DNA of 39,985 nucleotides. It comes from a bacterium. Its GTDB lineage: Bacteria; Sysuimicrobiota; Sysuimicrobiia; Sysuimicrobiales; Segetimicrobiaceae. The position numbers were made by a program, and so were the translations under genes. The stretch's first letter is position 1; every line of letters begins with the position of its first letter. The DNA lies in NCBI GenBank assembly GCA_035308905.1, contig DATGFS010000048.1:81437-121421 (forward strand), given 5' to 3'. Shown here piece by piece: positions 1 through 8,419 of the stretch. The notes beneath the pieces were generated by a model, which was not told where the DNA came from, made no database searches, and saw only the letters and a list, made by a program, of their open reading frames with translations.

Positions 1-62
1 CGACCTACTGCGGGTTGAAGCACGCCATGATGTTCGGCAAGCTCATCGTGACGGCTCCGTAG
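1..62 (+). CDS. C-terminal end of a CuA-type cupredoxin, probably cytochrome c oxidase subunit II (partial)
   Basis: Only the last 19 codons are in the window, in the frame starting at base 3 and ending at TAG 60-62. They read TYCGLKHAMMFGKLIVTAP. The pattern C-G-x2-H-x2-M followed by a hydrophobic beta-strand is the distal half of the CuA copper site (C-x3-C-G-x2-H-x2-M) of cytochrome c oxidase subunit II and related proteins; the first Cys of the motif lies upstream. CuA accepts electrons from cytochrome c on the outer face of the membrane. Nitrous-oxide or nitric-oxide reductases with CuA domains are alternatives. The next gene, 43 bases downstream, also encodes a haem c protein, which fits a respiratory locus. 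The assignment rests on one short motif. Confidence 0.6.
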   Translation, partial: TYCGLKHAMMFGKLIVTAP

Positions 63-105
63 GGAGCTTGTACCAACGCACAACGGACATAGGGGGGAAC
101 GCGCT

Positions 106-1545
106 GTGCCTGGGACGCTGAAAGCGCTCAACACGACGATGATGCGCGCGCTCGTTGGTGCGCGCGCCGCCCTGCTCGTCGCCGTCGCGCTCCTCATCGG
201 GTGCGTGTGGGTTCGACCGGCGGATGCCCTGCCGAGCTTCGCCGCGCAAATGGGGGCGCCGTGCAGCGCCTGCCACGTCGGCGGATTCGGCCCCCAGCTC
301 ACGCCGTTCGGCATCGCGTTCCGGGCGAACGGGTACACCTGGGGCGGCGGCACCGGTCCCTGGGCGCACATTCCGGTCAACCTCGTCGTATCGCCGACCT
401 ACCAAACCCAGGCCGCGGCGCAGCCGGCGGCGCCCACCGGGTACGGCAGCGCCACGAATAACTACTTCAACCTCCTCGGCAGCGGGACGTCCGTGTTTAT
501 CGCGGGCGGGCATTCCTTCGGCGGCCAATTCGGCATCGGCGGATTCGAACAGATCGGGTTCATTCAGACGCCGGGCGGGCCGCTGGTTGCCTCCGAGGCG
601 ACGTCGGATCTCGCCATCACGAAGCCGATCACCCTCAAGGATCACTCGCTGCTGCTGGGCTTCCACTTCACGAACACGGCGTCCGGTGGGGATCCGTACA
701 ACACGCTGTACAACGGCTTCGCCTTCCCGTACATCATTCCGTTCATCGGGCCGTTCCCGAGCGCCAACCCGACGATCGCCGCGCTCGGCACGACCGTCTA
801 CGGCATGAGCCTGTATGGGCTGTATGACAACAATCTCTACGTCGAAGCCGGGCTTTACCAGTCGTGGGGCCCGAATACGCTCACCACGATGAACATTGGG
901 GCGTCGAGCCTCGGCACGATCGCCGGCGGGGCGCCCTACTTCCGCATCGCCCGGCAGCAGTCATGGGGCGGCAACTTCCTCGAAGTCGGCGGTATGTACA
1001 TGAGCATGCCGATGCAGAACGTCCCGGGTGCCAACGCGGTGACCGACCAGAACCAGTACGTCGACTGGGGGTTCGACGCCACCTACCAGCACACGTATGG
1101 GCCCAACGTCCTGGCCATCACGAGCAACATCCTGTTTGAGAGCCAGACGCTGACGGCCTCCCAGGCCGCGGGCCTATCCAGCAACGGGACAAACACTCTC
1201 ACGCAGTTCCGTATCGCCGCCTCGTATTACTGGCACAACACGTACGGGGCAACCCTCGCCTTCACGAGCACGACGGGAAGCACCGATCCGACGCTGTACG
1301 CCCCGGCCGCGCTGACGGGCAGCGCGAACGGCAGCCCGAATTCGCAGGCGATCATCGCGCAAGTCGATTGGACGCCGTTTGGCAGCGACACGACCCACGC
1401 CGGCTACCCGTGGCTCAACGTCCGGATCGGCCTCCAGTACACGGCCTACCTCTCGTTCAACGGCGGCACGGCGAATTACGACGGCTCGGGGCGCAACGCC
1501 GGCGACAACAACACGCTGATGCTGTTCACCTGGTGGGCGTTCTAG
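106..1545 (+). CDS. Exported mono-haem cytochrome c / outer-membrane beta-barrel protein
   Basis: This 479-residue protein starts at GTG 106, chosen because AGGGGGG at 91-97 gives a well-spaced ribosome site; ATG 139 is an alternative. Residues about 14-41 form an export signal ending in PADA-LP; a lipobox-like LIGC (Cys33) lies inside it. One haem c site, CSACH (53-57), sits in a short domain rich in Pro and Gly with the pattern LTPFG-x4-F-x-ANGYTW, seen in many cytochrome-like exported proteins. The remaining 400 residues are rich in Gly, Asn, Thr and aromatics in alternating patterns, and the chain ends in WWAF. A C-terminal aromatic is typical of beta-barrels inserted by BAM. I infer an outer-membrane barrel with an attached haem, perhaps for electron passage or sensing. 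Family membership is by pattern only. Confidence 0.7.
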   Translation: MPGTLKALNTTMMRALVGARAALLVAVALLIGCVWVRPADALPSFAAQMGAPCSACHVGGFGPQLTPFGIAFRANGYTWGGGTGPWAHIPVNLVVSPTYQTQAAAQPAAPTGYGSATNNYFNLLGSGTSVFIAGGHSFGGQFGIGGFEQIGFIQTPGGPLVASEATSDLAITKPITLKDHSLLLGFHFTNTASGGDPYNTLYNGFAFPYIIPFIGPFPSANPTIAALGTTVYGMSLYGLYDNNLYVEAGLYQSWGPNTLTTMNIGASSLGTIAGGAPYFRIARQQSWGGNFLEVGGMYMSMPMQNVPGANAVTDQNQYVDWGFDATYQHTYGPNVLAITSNILFESQTLTASQAAGLSSNGTNTLTQFRIAASYYWHNTYGATLAFTSTTGSTDPTLYAPAALTGSANGSPNSQAIIAQVDWTPFGSDTTHAGYPWLNVRIGLQYTAYLSFNGGTANYDGSGRNAGDNNTLMLFTWWAF

Positions 1546-1564
1546 CAGTCTAGCAGGTTGGGGC

Positions 1565-1598
1565 CGGGAGGAGGCGGCCGCGCGCCGTCTCCTCTCCG
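1565..1598. terminator. Possible bidirectional terminator hairpin
   Basis: The 66-base gap between two convergent genes holds an imperfect GC-rich inverted repeat (GGAG...AGG...GGC pairing with GCCGT...CCT...CTCC, with bulges). There is no U-tract on either strand. It is well placed to end both transcripts, but the pairing is modest. Confidence 0.25.
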
Positions 1599-1611
1599 GG
1601 CGCGGCATTCG

Positions 1612-2274
1612 TTACGGCGACGTCGGATCGCTGTCGATCAGCCGCTCGCGGATCGCGAAGCGGACGAGCTCCGCGCGGTTGTGCAGGCCGAGCTTGTTCA
1701 TGATGTTGGTGCGGTGGCGCTCGACGGTATTGGGGCTCAGGCCGAGCTGTTCGGCGATCGCCTTGCCGGTTAGGCCCTGTGCGATCAGGGTGAGCACTTC
1801 GCGCTCGCGCGCGGTGAGGGCCGGACCGGACCCCTCGCTCCCGCGCTCCCCGGCGCGGCGGTACTCAGTGAGCATGCGCTTCGCCTGCTCGGGCGTGAGG
1901 TACGCCGTTCCGGCCGCCGCGGCCCGCACGGCCTCGAGCAGCTGCGCCGGGTCGGCGCCTTTGAGAACGTAGGCTTCGGCGCCGGCGGCGAGCGCCTCGA
2001 GAAAGAATCGCTGGTCCCCGTGCATGGTCAGCGCCACGACGTGGACCTCCCCGATCTCCGCCTTCATCCGGCGAATGGCCTCCAGGCCGCCCATCCCCGG
2101 CATGTTGAGATCCATGACCGCGACCTCGGGCCGAAGGGTCCGTGCCAGCGCGAGTGCTTCCTCTCCCGTGCCGGCCTCGCCCACCACGGCGATGTCCTGC
2201 TTGCTCTCCAGAAACGATCGGATGCCGGCGCGGACGATCCGGTGGTCGTCCGCGATCAACACCCTAATGGGCAT
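1612..2274 (-). CDS. NarL/FixJ-family two-component response regulator
   Basis: This 220-residue DNA-binding regulator has a complete receiver domain (about 3-118): acidic pair Asp9-Asp10, phosphoacceptor Asp55 in VMDLNMPG, switch Thr83 and Lys105. A LuxR-type helix-turn-helix follows (about 150-212), with the family pattern LTAREREVLTLIAQG and the recognition region NTVERHRTNIMNKLG. Its ATG overlaps the TGA of the upstream histidine kinase (ATGA at 2274), so the two are translationally coupled and almost certainly a cognate pair. All catalytic residues are intact. The regulated genes cannot be read from sequence; the nearest candidates are the respiratory genes at 1-1545, which converge with it. 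Confidence 0.93.
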   Translation of the reverse strand: MPIRVLIADDHRIVRAGIRSFLESKQDIAVVGEAGTGEEALALARTLRPEVAVMDLNMPGMGGLEAIRRMKAEIGEVHVVALTMHGDQRFFLEALAAGAEAYVLKGADPAQLLEAVRAAAAGTAYLTPEQAKRMLTEYRRAGERGSEGSGPALTAREREVLTLIAQGLTGKAIAEQLGLSPNTVERHRTNIMNKLGLHNRAELVRFAIRERLIDSDPTSP

Positions 2275-4094
2275 CAGGCTTCTTCCACCGGGATGGCGGC
2301 GAAGACGCGCGTCCCCGACTGCGGCCGCGACGTCACGGACAGCGTTCCGCCGAGCAGCGCGACGCGCTCCCGCATCCCGGCCAGCCCCCAGCCGCGGCCT
2401 TCGTTCGGCACCGCGAGCGGCTCGACGGCGAAGCCCCGGCCGTCGTCCTCGACGACGATTTCGAGTGCGTCCGCGACGCGGGCCAGCGAGATGGCGACGT
2501 GCCGGGCTTCGGCATGCCGCACCACGTTCGTAATCGCCTCCTGCGCGAGGCGGAATGCCACGAGCTCGAGCCGGCGGGGAAGGCGATCGTGCTCTTCCAG
2601 TCCGGAGACCGTGACGCGCAGGTCGACGCCGGCGGGAGTCAGGTGCGATTCAGCGCACCAGCGGATGGCGGGAATCAGTCCGAGGTCGTCCAGCACCGCC
2701 GGACGAAGGTCCAGCATGAGCCGCCGCACGTCCTCGATCATGCCGGAGGTTTGGGCACGGATCGTCTCGAGCCGGGAACGAACTTCCCCCGCCTCCGGCC
2801 CCAGCGTGTCCTCGGCGGCGCTCAGCTGCAGCACGAGGGCGCTCAGTCCCTGGCCGATCTCGTCGTGCAGCTCCCGCGCGATCCGGCGGCGCTCGTCCTC
2901 CTGCGCGACCACGATGCGCTCGAGCAGCTGGCGCCGGTGGGCGTGCGCGGCGCTGAGCTCCCGCGTGCGGTTGGCCACCCGGTCCTCCAGTTCGCGGTTC
3001 CACGCCGCGATCTCTTCGTGCGATGTGCGCAGTTTCACGCGCATCGCTTCGAAGGCCTGGGCGAGGACCCCGACCTCGTCCCGCCGCTCGACGCCGACGG
3101 CTTCGTCGAGGTTGCCGCCGGCGATATGCTCCGCGGCGGTCCTGAGGCGCGCTAGCGGCCGCAGGACGCCCTTGGTGTCAAAGAAGGCGAGCGTGGACAT
3201 GCCCCCGACGATGACCGCGCCAAGGGCCAGCAGGCCGTTCAGCAGCGCGTGCGGCAGCGAGAGCACGACGTCGCGCGGCTCCTCGAGGTTGACGGCCCAC
3301 CCGGGATAGCCGGGGAGCGGCGTGTAGGCGACGTAGTGCGGGCGCCCCGGAACGTTGTGGAAGGCGATGGCGGTCTGTCCCGGCCGGACCAGCGGCGCGA
3401 GGATCGGCAGATGCTCGCTCGCGTGCCCGACGTCCGCAAGCACGGCCGCCGCGCGAACGGTGCCGCTCGGATCCAGGATCTCGAAGTCGGCGGGCCGTCC
3501 GGCGCGCTCGTCGAAGGCGCCGGTGAGCGCGAGGCGTTCCAAGTCGACCGCGCCGACGAGCACGTCGCCGTCCGCGAGCGGGACGGTGAGCGCCGTCAAA
3601 TGAACGTTCGGCGCGACCGGAATCGAAGGCAGCGCGGCGGCGCCGCCCGACGACGCGTCCGCGACCGCCGCGGCAAGATCCGGGGACATCGCCCCGAACC
3701 ACGCGGCCGGTTGAGCCCAGAGCACCCGGCCGTCCGCGCGCACGATCGCGAGTCCGGCAAATCTGGTCGACCACGCAGAGTTCTCGAGAACCGCGGCCCG
3801 CCGGTCGGGGGCGGTCTCCTGGGAGAGCTCCCAGCCGAGATCTTCGAGTTCGTGCCGGTAGCCTCCGAGCATCGCCGCCAGCCGGCCGGCGAGCGCCGTC
3901 GCGACCTGTACCCGCTGCTGAATGACGGTCGACGTGCTTTCTTGGACCGCGCGGACCGCGATCACGGCAAAGACGGCCAGAATGACGGCGGTGGCCGCCG
4001 CCACGCTGAGGGTGATCCGGGTCTGAAGGCCGAAGGATCGACCCGGCCGCGCCGAAGCCGTTGTGCCGGACGTAGAAACCGTGACACCCCCCAT
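2274..4094 (-). CDS. Membrane sensor histidine kinase (HisKA_3 / NarX-DegS type)
   Basis: This 606-residue kinase has one transmembrane helix at about 27-49, an extracytoplasmic sensor region of about 230 residues (50-280) that looks like a Cache-type fold, a second helix at about 282-304, a HAMP linker (about 308-360), a coiled coil, and then the dimerisation/phosphoacceptor box with His410 in ARELHDEIGQGLSAL. This box is the HisKA_3 class that partners NarL/FixJ regulators. The HATPase_c domain closes the protein (EDDGRGF and GWGLAGMRERV motifs). Its stop overlaps the response regulator start. The ligand is unknown. The ATG at 4094 has no clear ribosome site, so the true start could differ by a few codons. 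Confidence 0.92.
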   Translation of the reverse strand: MGGVTVSTSGTTASARPGRSFGLQTRITLSVAAATAVILAVFAVIAVRAVQESTSTVIQQRVQVATALAGRLAAMLGGYRHELEDLGWELSQETAPDRRAAVLENSAWSTRFAGLAIVRADGRVLWAQPAAWFGAMSPDLAAAVADASSGGAAALPSIPVAPNVHLTALTVPLADGDVLVGAVDLERLALTGAFDERAGRPADFEILDPSGTVRAAAVLADVGHASEHLPILAPLVRPGQTAIAFHNVPGRPHYVAYTPLPGYPGWAVNLEEPRDVVLSLPHALLNGLLALGAVIVGGMSTLAFFDTKGVLRPLARLRTAAEHIAGGNLDEAVGVERRDEVGVLAQAFEAMRVKLRTSHEEIAAWNRELEDRVANRTRELSAAHAHRRQLLERIVVAQEDERRRIARELHDEIGQGLSALVLQLSAAEDTLGPEAGEVRSRLETIRAQTSGMIEDVRRLMLDLRPAVLDDLGLIPAIRWCAESHLTPAGVDLRVTVSGLEEHDRLPRRLELVAFRLAQEAITNVVRHAEARHVAISLARVADALEIVVEDDGRGFAVEPLAVPNEGRGWGLAGMRERVALLGGTLSVTSRPQSGTRVFAAIPVEEA

Positions 4095-4243
4095 AGATGG
4101 ACGGCGTTCCGCCTGTCCCTACAGTATGGCGGTGCGGCTTGGCCGCCGCCATCCGGTATGGGTTCGATTAGGGACGTCGGGCCCCGGCCGGATGGCCGCC
4201 GGCGGCGCTGTCGCGGGCTACCGCGCCGTCCGCCGTTGCGGCA

Positions 4244-5863
4244 TTACGTCGAGTAGTCGGCGTAGCGCGCGGTCTGGGCGCGGGCGGTCGGATCCGTAAT
4301 CACGTTGACGATCGCGGGCCTGCCGCTCGCCGCCGCGCGCTCGAGCGCCGGCCGGATCTGCTCGGGATCTTCGACGTACTCGGCGTGGCAGCCGATCGCG
4401 CCGAACATCAGGTCGTAGCGGGTGAAACCGAGGTTGCGGCCGGTCTTGGGCCGGTCGATGGCGGTCCAGCCCCCGTTGTTCGAGATCACGCAGATGACCG
4501 GCAGGCGGTGCCGGAGGGCCGTGTCCAGTTCCATCGCGTTGAGGCCGAACGAGCCGTCGCCGTGGAGCACCACCACGAGCGCCTCGGGCATCGCGGCCTT
4601 TGCCCCCAGCCCGAACGGCAGGCCGACGCCCATGCAGCCGTACGGGCCGGAGTTGAGGCTGTGCGGCGCGTAGAAGGGGATCGCGCTGCGCGCGTAATTC
4701 AAAATCTCCTGACCGTCGACGCAGAGCACCGCGTCGCGCGGGAGGAAGTCGCGGACCTCTTTGCACAGCCGGAGCGGGTGGATCGGCCGGCCGCCGGCGG
4801 CCATCCGCTCTTCCTGCTCGGCGCGTTTCTCTTCGTCCTCGCCGGCAAGGGACGAAATCCAGGCGGCGCGCCGCTCCGGGTGGAAGCGGCCGCCGCCCGC
4901 CGCCACGAGCTGCGCGAGCACGGCCCGGGCGTCGCCCGCGATCCCGGCGTCCACGCGGCGGTTGCGGCCGATCTCGGCGGGGTCGATGTCGATCTGAATC
5001 AGCTTCGCCTGCGGGTTCATGCGGGGTGGCCGCGCGTAGCCGATGACGTAGTTCTGGCGGGTGCCCACGAGTACGACGAGGTCCGCGTCCCGCCAGGCGG
5101 TGCCCCGCGCGCCGAGGAAGCACAGCGGGTGGTCCTCCGGGATGACGCCGCGGCCCTGGGGGGTGGTGTAGAAGGGAATGCGCGCCTGCTCCACGAGCGC
5201 GCGCAGTTCATCCTCGGCCTCGGCCCAGAGCACGCCGCTGCCGCTGATCACAACGGGCCGCTCGGACGCGGCGATCATCGCGACCGCGCGGTCGACCAGT
5301 GCCGGATCTCCCAGCGGGCGGCGGCGATCGTCCGGCGCCGAGGTCCACCGCACGTGATCGTCCGGGACCTCGCGATAGAGGACGTCTCCCGGCATATCGA
5401 GGTAGACCGGTCCCGGCCGGGCGCCGAACGCGTGGCGGAAGGCCGCATCCACGAACTCGGGGATCCGCCGCGGATCGTAGCACCGCTCCGCCCAGCGGGT
5501 GATCGGCCGGAATACCGCGACCTGATCCGTTTCCTGAAAGGCGCCCATCCCGGACTGCGAGACCGGGGTGGAGCCGCCGATCGCGACGACCGGCGCCGAA
5601 TCCACGAACGCGTTGGCCAGTCCGGTCACGAGGTTGGTCGCGCCGGGACCGCTGCACGCCATGCACACCGCGGGCCGCCGGCGCAGCCGGCTGTAGGCGT
5701 TCGCCATCATCGCGGCCGCCTGCTCGTGCCGGACGTCGATCATCCGGATCTCCCGCTGGCTGCAGGCGTTCTCGCAGTCGATCATGGGACCGCCCATCAG
5801 GAAGAAGATCACGTCGACGCCGTGATCCTTGAGCGCGCGCGCGAGAATCTCGTTGCCCGTCAT
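4244..5863 (-). CDS. ThDP-dependent decarboxylase/lyase (acetolactate synthase / oxalyl-CoA decarboxylase / 2-hydroxyacyl-CoA lyase superfamily)
   Basis: This 539-residue enzyme has the three domains of the POX/ALS-type thiamine diphosphate family. The N-terminal pyrimidine-binding domain has the cofactor-activating Glu47 in DVRHEQAAAMMANAYSR. A central domain follows (about 190-325), and the C-terminal diphosphate-binding domain has the GDGS motif ending in NNGG for Mg-ThDP. ATG 5863 was chosen because it overlaps the stop of the preceding CoA-transferase gene (ATGA) and aligns with the usual family N-terminus; the frame stays open upstream but reads as shadow. The pairing with a CaiB/BaiF CoA-transferase resembles the oxc-frc oxalate module and 2-hydroxyacyl-CoA lyase modules. 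The sequence is not close enough to oxalyl-CoA decarboxylase to fix the substrate. True acetolactate synthase is less likely, since no regulatory subunit or ilvC adjoins. Confidence 0.85.
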   Translation of the reverse strand: MTGNEILARALKDHGVDVIFFLMGGPMIDCENACSQREIRMIDVRHEQAAAMMANAYSRLRRRPAVCMACSGPGATNLVTGLANAFVDSAPVVAIGGSTPVSQSGMGAFQETDQVAVFRPITRWAERCYDPRRIPEFVDAAFRHAFGARPGPVYLDMPGDVLYREVPDDHVRWTSAPDDRRRPLGDPALVDRAVAMIAASERPVVISGSGVLWAEAEDELRALVEQARIPFYTTPQGRGVIPEDHPLCFLGARGTAWRDADLVVLVGTRQNYVIGYARPPRMNPQAKLIQIDIDPAEIGRNRRVDAGIAGDARAVLAQLVAAGGGRFHPERRAAWISSLAGEDEEKRAEQEERMAAGGRPIHPLRLCKEVRDFLPRDAVLCVDGQEILNYARSAIPFYAPHSLNSGPYGCMGVGLPFGLGAKAAMPEALVVVLHGDGSFGLNAMELDTALRHRLPVICVISNNGGWTAIDRPKTGRNLGFTRYDLMFGAIGCHAEYVEDPEQIRPALERAAASGRPAIVNVITDPTARAQTARYADYST

Positions 5864-7080
5864 ATCACGCCCTGCTCGTGGAGCCGGGCCAGCTCGTCGT
5901 CGCTCATCTCCAGCAACTCCGTGTACACCTCGCGGTTGTGCTGACCGAGCAGCGGCGCCGCCTGCACCCGGACGTGCGACTGCTCCATCTTGACCGGCCA
6001 TCCCGGCATCTTGAGTGCGCCCCTCGTCGGATGGTCGACGCTCACAATCGCCTCCCGGCGGTTCAGATGCTCATCCCGCGTCAACTCCAGGGTGTCGAAC
6101 GTCGCCCCGGCGGGGACGCCGGCCTTGCCGAGGCGGTCCATCGCCTCCCGCTTCGTGTACTGGCGTGTCCACGCGGTGATGGCCTCGTCGATCGGGCCGG
6201 CGTTCGCGGCGCGCTGCAGCGGGTTCGCGAATCGCGGGTCACCCTTGAGGTCCTGACGGCCGATCACCTCGAGCAGGCGTTCCCACTGGTGGTTGCCGGC
6301 CCGCGTGGTGTAGATGAACACGTAGTCGTTGGGCCCACCCGGGCTGCACGGGTAGATGCCGCTCGGCGCCGTCATGCCGAGCTGACTCTGATTGCCCCAC
6401 CGCTCCGCCGCGTGGCCGGTCAGCAGCTGCCGGGCGAACGAGATCCGGCAATAATTGATGACGGCCTCCTGCATCGCCACCTCGACGCGCTGCCCGGTCC
6501 CGGTGCGCTGCCGCTGGACCAGCGCGGCGAGGATGCCGATCGCCAGGTGCAGCCCGGCGCCGGTGTCGCCGATCGTCGGCCCCGGCTTCAGCGGCGGCTC
6601 GTGCGGCAGCCCGGTGAGGCTCATCGCGCCGCCGGCCGCCTGCGCGATCATGTCGAACGCGGGATAGTTGCCGAACGGCCCGTCAGGGGCGAACCCCTTC
6701 ACCTGCGCATAGATGAGCCGCGGATTGAGGCGGCGGACCGCGTCGTACCCGAACCCCAGACGCTCGATGATGCCCGGCGCGAAGTTCTCGACGAAGACGT
6801 CCGCCCGCTCGATCAGGCGGCCCAGCAGGCGGCAGCCGTCGGGGGTCTTGAGGTTGAGCGTGATCGAGCGCTTGTTGGCGTTGAGGAGCAGAAAGTAGTA
6901 CGAGTCGAGGCCGGGGACGTCGGTCGACGCGGCGCGACCCTGCTCACCCCGGCCGGGCGGTTCGACCTTGATGACGTCGGCGCCCAGCCAGGCGAGCGTC
7001 TCGGTGCACGAGGTGCCGGCCTCGAACTGCGTGAGGTCGACGACCCGAACGCCGCTCAGCGCCGTTCCCGCCTCGCTCAT
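5860..7080 (-). CDS. CaiB/BaiF (class III) CoA-transferase, formyl-CoA transferase-like
   Basis: This is a 406-residue member of the class III CoA-transferase family, which moves CoA between carboxylic acids through an aspartyl-CoA anhydride. Family marks include VRVVDLTQFEAGTSCTETLAWLG at the N-terminus (CoA pocket), ADVIKVEPP, NANKRSITLNL, ADVFVENFAPG and the catalytic Asp (about residue 172) in PTIGDTGAG. ATG 7080 is chosen because AAGGTG lies six bases upstream; a GTG three codons earlier lacks such a site. The gene is coupled to the ThDP enzyme by a 4-base overlap, so a substrate is probably activated as a CoA thioester here and decarboxylated or cleaved by its partner. Oxalate/formyl-CoA chemistry is one option; the substrate is not readable from sequence. 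Confidence 0.88.
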   Translation of the reverse strand: MSEAGTALSGVRVVDLTQFEAGTSCTETLAWLGADVIKVEPPGRGEQGRAASTDVPGLDSYYFLLLNANKRSITLNLKTPDGCRLLGRLIERADVFVENFAPGIIERLGFGYDAVRRLNPRLIYAQVKGFAPDGPFGNYPAFDMIAQAAGGAMSLTGLPHEPPLKPGPTIGDTGAGLHLAIGILAALVQRQRTGTGQRVEVAMQEAVINYCRISFARQLLTGHAAERWGNQSQLGMTAPSGIYPCSPGGPNDYVFIYTTRAGNHQWERLLEVIGRQDLKGDPRFANPLQRAANAGPIDEAITAWTRQYTKREAMDRLGKAGVPAGATFDTLELTRDEHLNRREAIVSVDHPTRGALKMPGWPVKMEQSHVRVQAAPLLGQHNREVYTELLEMSDDELARLHEQGVI

Positions 7081-7140
7081 TCCCTGCACCTTCCACCGAG
7101 CGGGCCGGGCGTCCTCTCGTGGTCGGAGGCCGGCACGCCG

Positions 7141-8142
7141 CTAGGGCGGCGCGGGCACGTTGATCTGCTTCACCATCATGTCGTTCACGTAGACCAGCGC
7201 CACGAAGGGGACGGTTCCGGAGGCGGACGCGGACACCGCGTCGCCCGGCGCGTGCAGACCCAAATCGATGGTCTGCTGCGTACCGTCCGCGTTGACCACG
7301 ACGAGCCGGACCGGCTGCCGGGCGGGCCCTTGGGGCACGACGATCCGCAAGACCAGCTGCGTCTGCGCCCCCGCGCGCCGTACCGCCGACGTGACGGCCG
7401 CCTGCGCCGGCGGCGCGGCGGTTTGTCCCGGAGGAGCGGGGGCCGCCTCCTGGGGGAACAGGTCGACGCGGGCCCCCGCGAGCGCCTGCCGCGCCTGATC
7501 CAGGAGCGCCGCCCGCTGCGGTTCGGTCAGCGCGGTGTTCTGGGCGAGCCCGCGCTCCGCGGCGGCGAGCGCCGCTTCCGGCGACGGGTATCCGAGGTAC
7601 AGCGTGCCCGCCGGCTTGAACGCGCCTTTCAGGTCGCCGTGGATCCGCACGCCGTCGAACATGCCGGTTCCGCCGGTGCCGCGGATGTGGACGGTGGCGT
7701 CGGCAGGATCATAGCCGCCCATGCCCTGCACCGGCTGGTCGATGACCACCGACACGGTCGCGTCTCCGGCCGGTCCGTGCAGCACCACAGGGCCGGCCTT
7801 GCCCTGGGCGGTAGTCGTCGCGCTCACGAGCACCATCGTCATGTGCGCTTCCATCGTGAGCGACGTCTGACCCTCGAGCGGGATCCCGAGCACCGGGAGG
7901 GTGATGTCGAGATCCTCCCGCTGCGTGGTGCTGCCGCTGCTGACCACGGGCGTCGGGACGATGCGGGTTTCGGCTTTGCCCATGTCCGTGATCACGATGT
8001 GGCCGCTCACCGGTACGGCCAGGGCGGTGGCGTCGGGTGACGCGGTTTGGGCGCCCGCGCATACGGACAAACCGAAGACCGCCGCGAACGCCAGACCGGC
8101 GCCTCCTCGGCGCCGGAGGCTGCGAGCCACGCCGGTAATCAT
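7141..8142 (-). CDS. Secreted protein of unknown function
   Basis: I do not recognise a family. The 333-residue product starts at ATG 8142, seven bases behind GGGAGG. It opens with a classical signal peptide: SLRRR charges, a hydrophobic core at about 15-27, and a likely cut after AGA near residue 30. The mature part is rich in Val, Thr and Ala with beta-strand patterns, and a region with VVIDQPVQGMGGYDPADATV. A Pro/Ala-rich linker (about 230-255) precedes a second beta-rich part ending in a predicted edge strand near VALVYVNDMMV. No catalytic motif or membrane anchor is visible. It lies 60 bases downstream of the CoA-transferase start on the same strand and has its own ribosome site. It could be an exported binding or envelope protein. 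Confidence 0.7.
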   Translation of the reverse strand: MITGVARSLRRRGGAGLAFAAVFGLSVCAGAQTASPDATALAVPVSGHIVITDMGKAETRIVPTPVVSSGSTTQREDLDITLPVLGIPLEGQTSLTMEAHMTMVLVSATTTAQGKAGPVVLHGPAGDATVSVVIDQPVQGMGGYDPADATVHIRGTGGTGMFDGVRIHGDLKGAFKPAGTLYLGYPSPEAALAAAERGLAQNTALTEPQRAALLDQARQALAGARVDLFPQEAAPAPPGQTAAPPAQAAVTSAVRRAGAQTQLVLRIVVPQGPARQPVRLVVVNADGTQQTIDLGLHAPGDAVSASASGTVPFVALVYVNDMMVKQINVPAPP

Positions 8143-8201
8143 ACGATGCCTCCCGCGGATCTTCTGACGGCGCATCTGTGAGGTCGGCCCGTCACGGACA
8201 G

Positions 8202-8314
8202 GTTTTCCCCGGGTTGCGGGCAGACCCATTCGAGCAGATTGTCGAGGCACCACGTACGTCGACGCCGGGCACAAGAAGGGCAACGTCGTCATCACGCTGG
8301 CGCCTCGCGATTGA
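8202..8314 (+). pseudogene. C-terminal remnant of a zinc-type (MDR) alcohol dehydrogenase
   Basis: No intact gene lies in 8143-8419, but two frames together spell the usual C-terminus of NAD(P)-dependent medium-chain alcohol dehydrogenases. Frame one (GAC at 8223) reads DPFEQIVEA; one base is lost near 8250-8254 and the second frame continues YVDAGHKKGNVVITLAPRD up to TGA 8312-8314. In intact relatives the join reads EQ-x2-EAHRYV-x2-G-x-KKGNVV. The rest of the gene is gone: upstream sequence is occupied by the ribosome site and start of the opposite-strand secreted protein gene. This is a fragment left by deletion plus a frameshift. The match is from memory of the family, not a search. Confidence 0.55.
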
Positions 8315-8419
8315 GCGTTTCGTAAATTGCTGCGGCCCTGACACGTAGCCCGCCGTTCCGAGGCTGCGGGGAATCCCGCTGCCTTCCCGCGGCGTTTCGC
8401 GCGTCAGCGAGGCTGTTGT

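Noticed and set aside
4244-5863. Naming the ThDP enzyme oxalyl-CoA decarboxylase or acetolactate synthase
   Set aside because: Only the superfamily is certain; residues that would fix the substrate do not clearly match either.
5878-8040. A 720-codon open frame on the plus strand
   Set aside because: It lies opposite three well-supported minus-strand genes and has an Arg/Ala/Pro-rich composition; long antisense frames are expected in GC-rich DNA.
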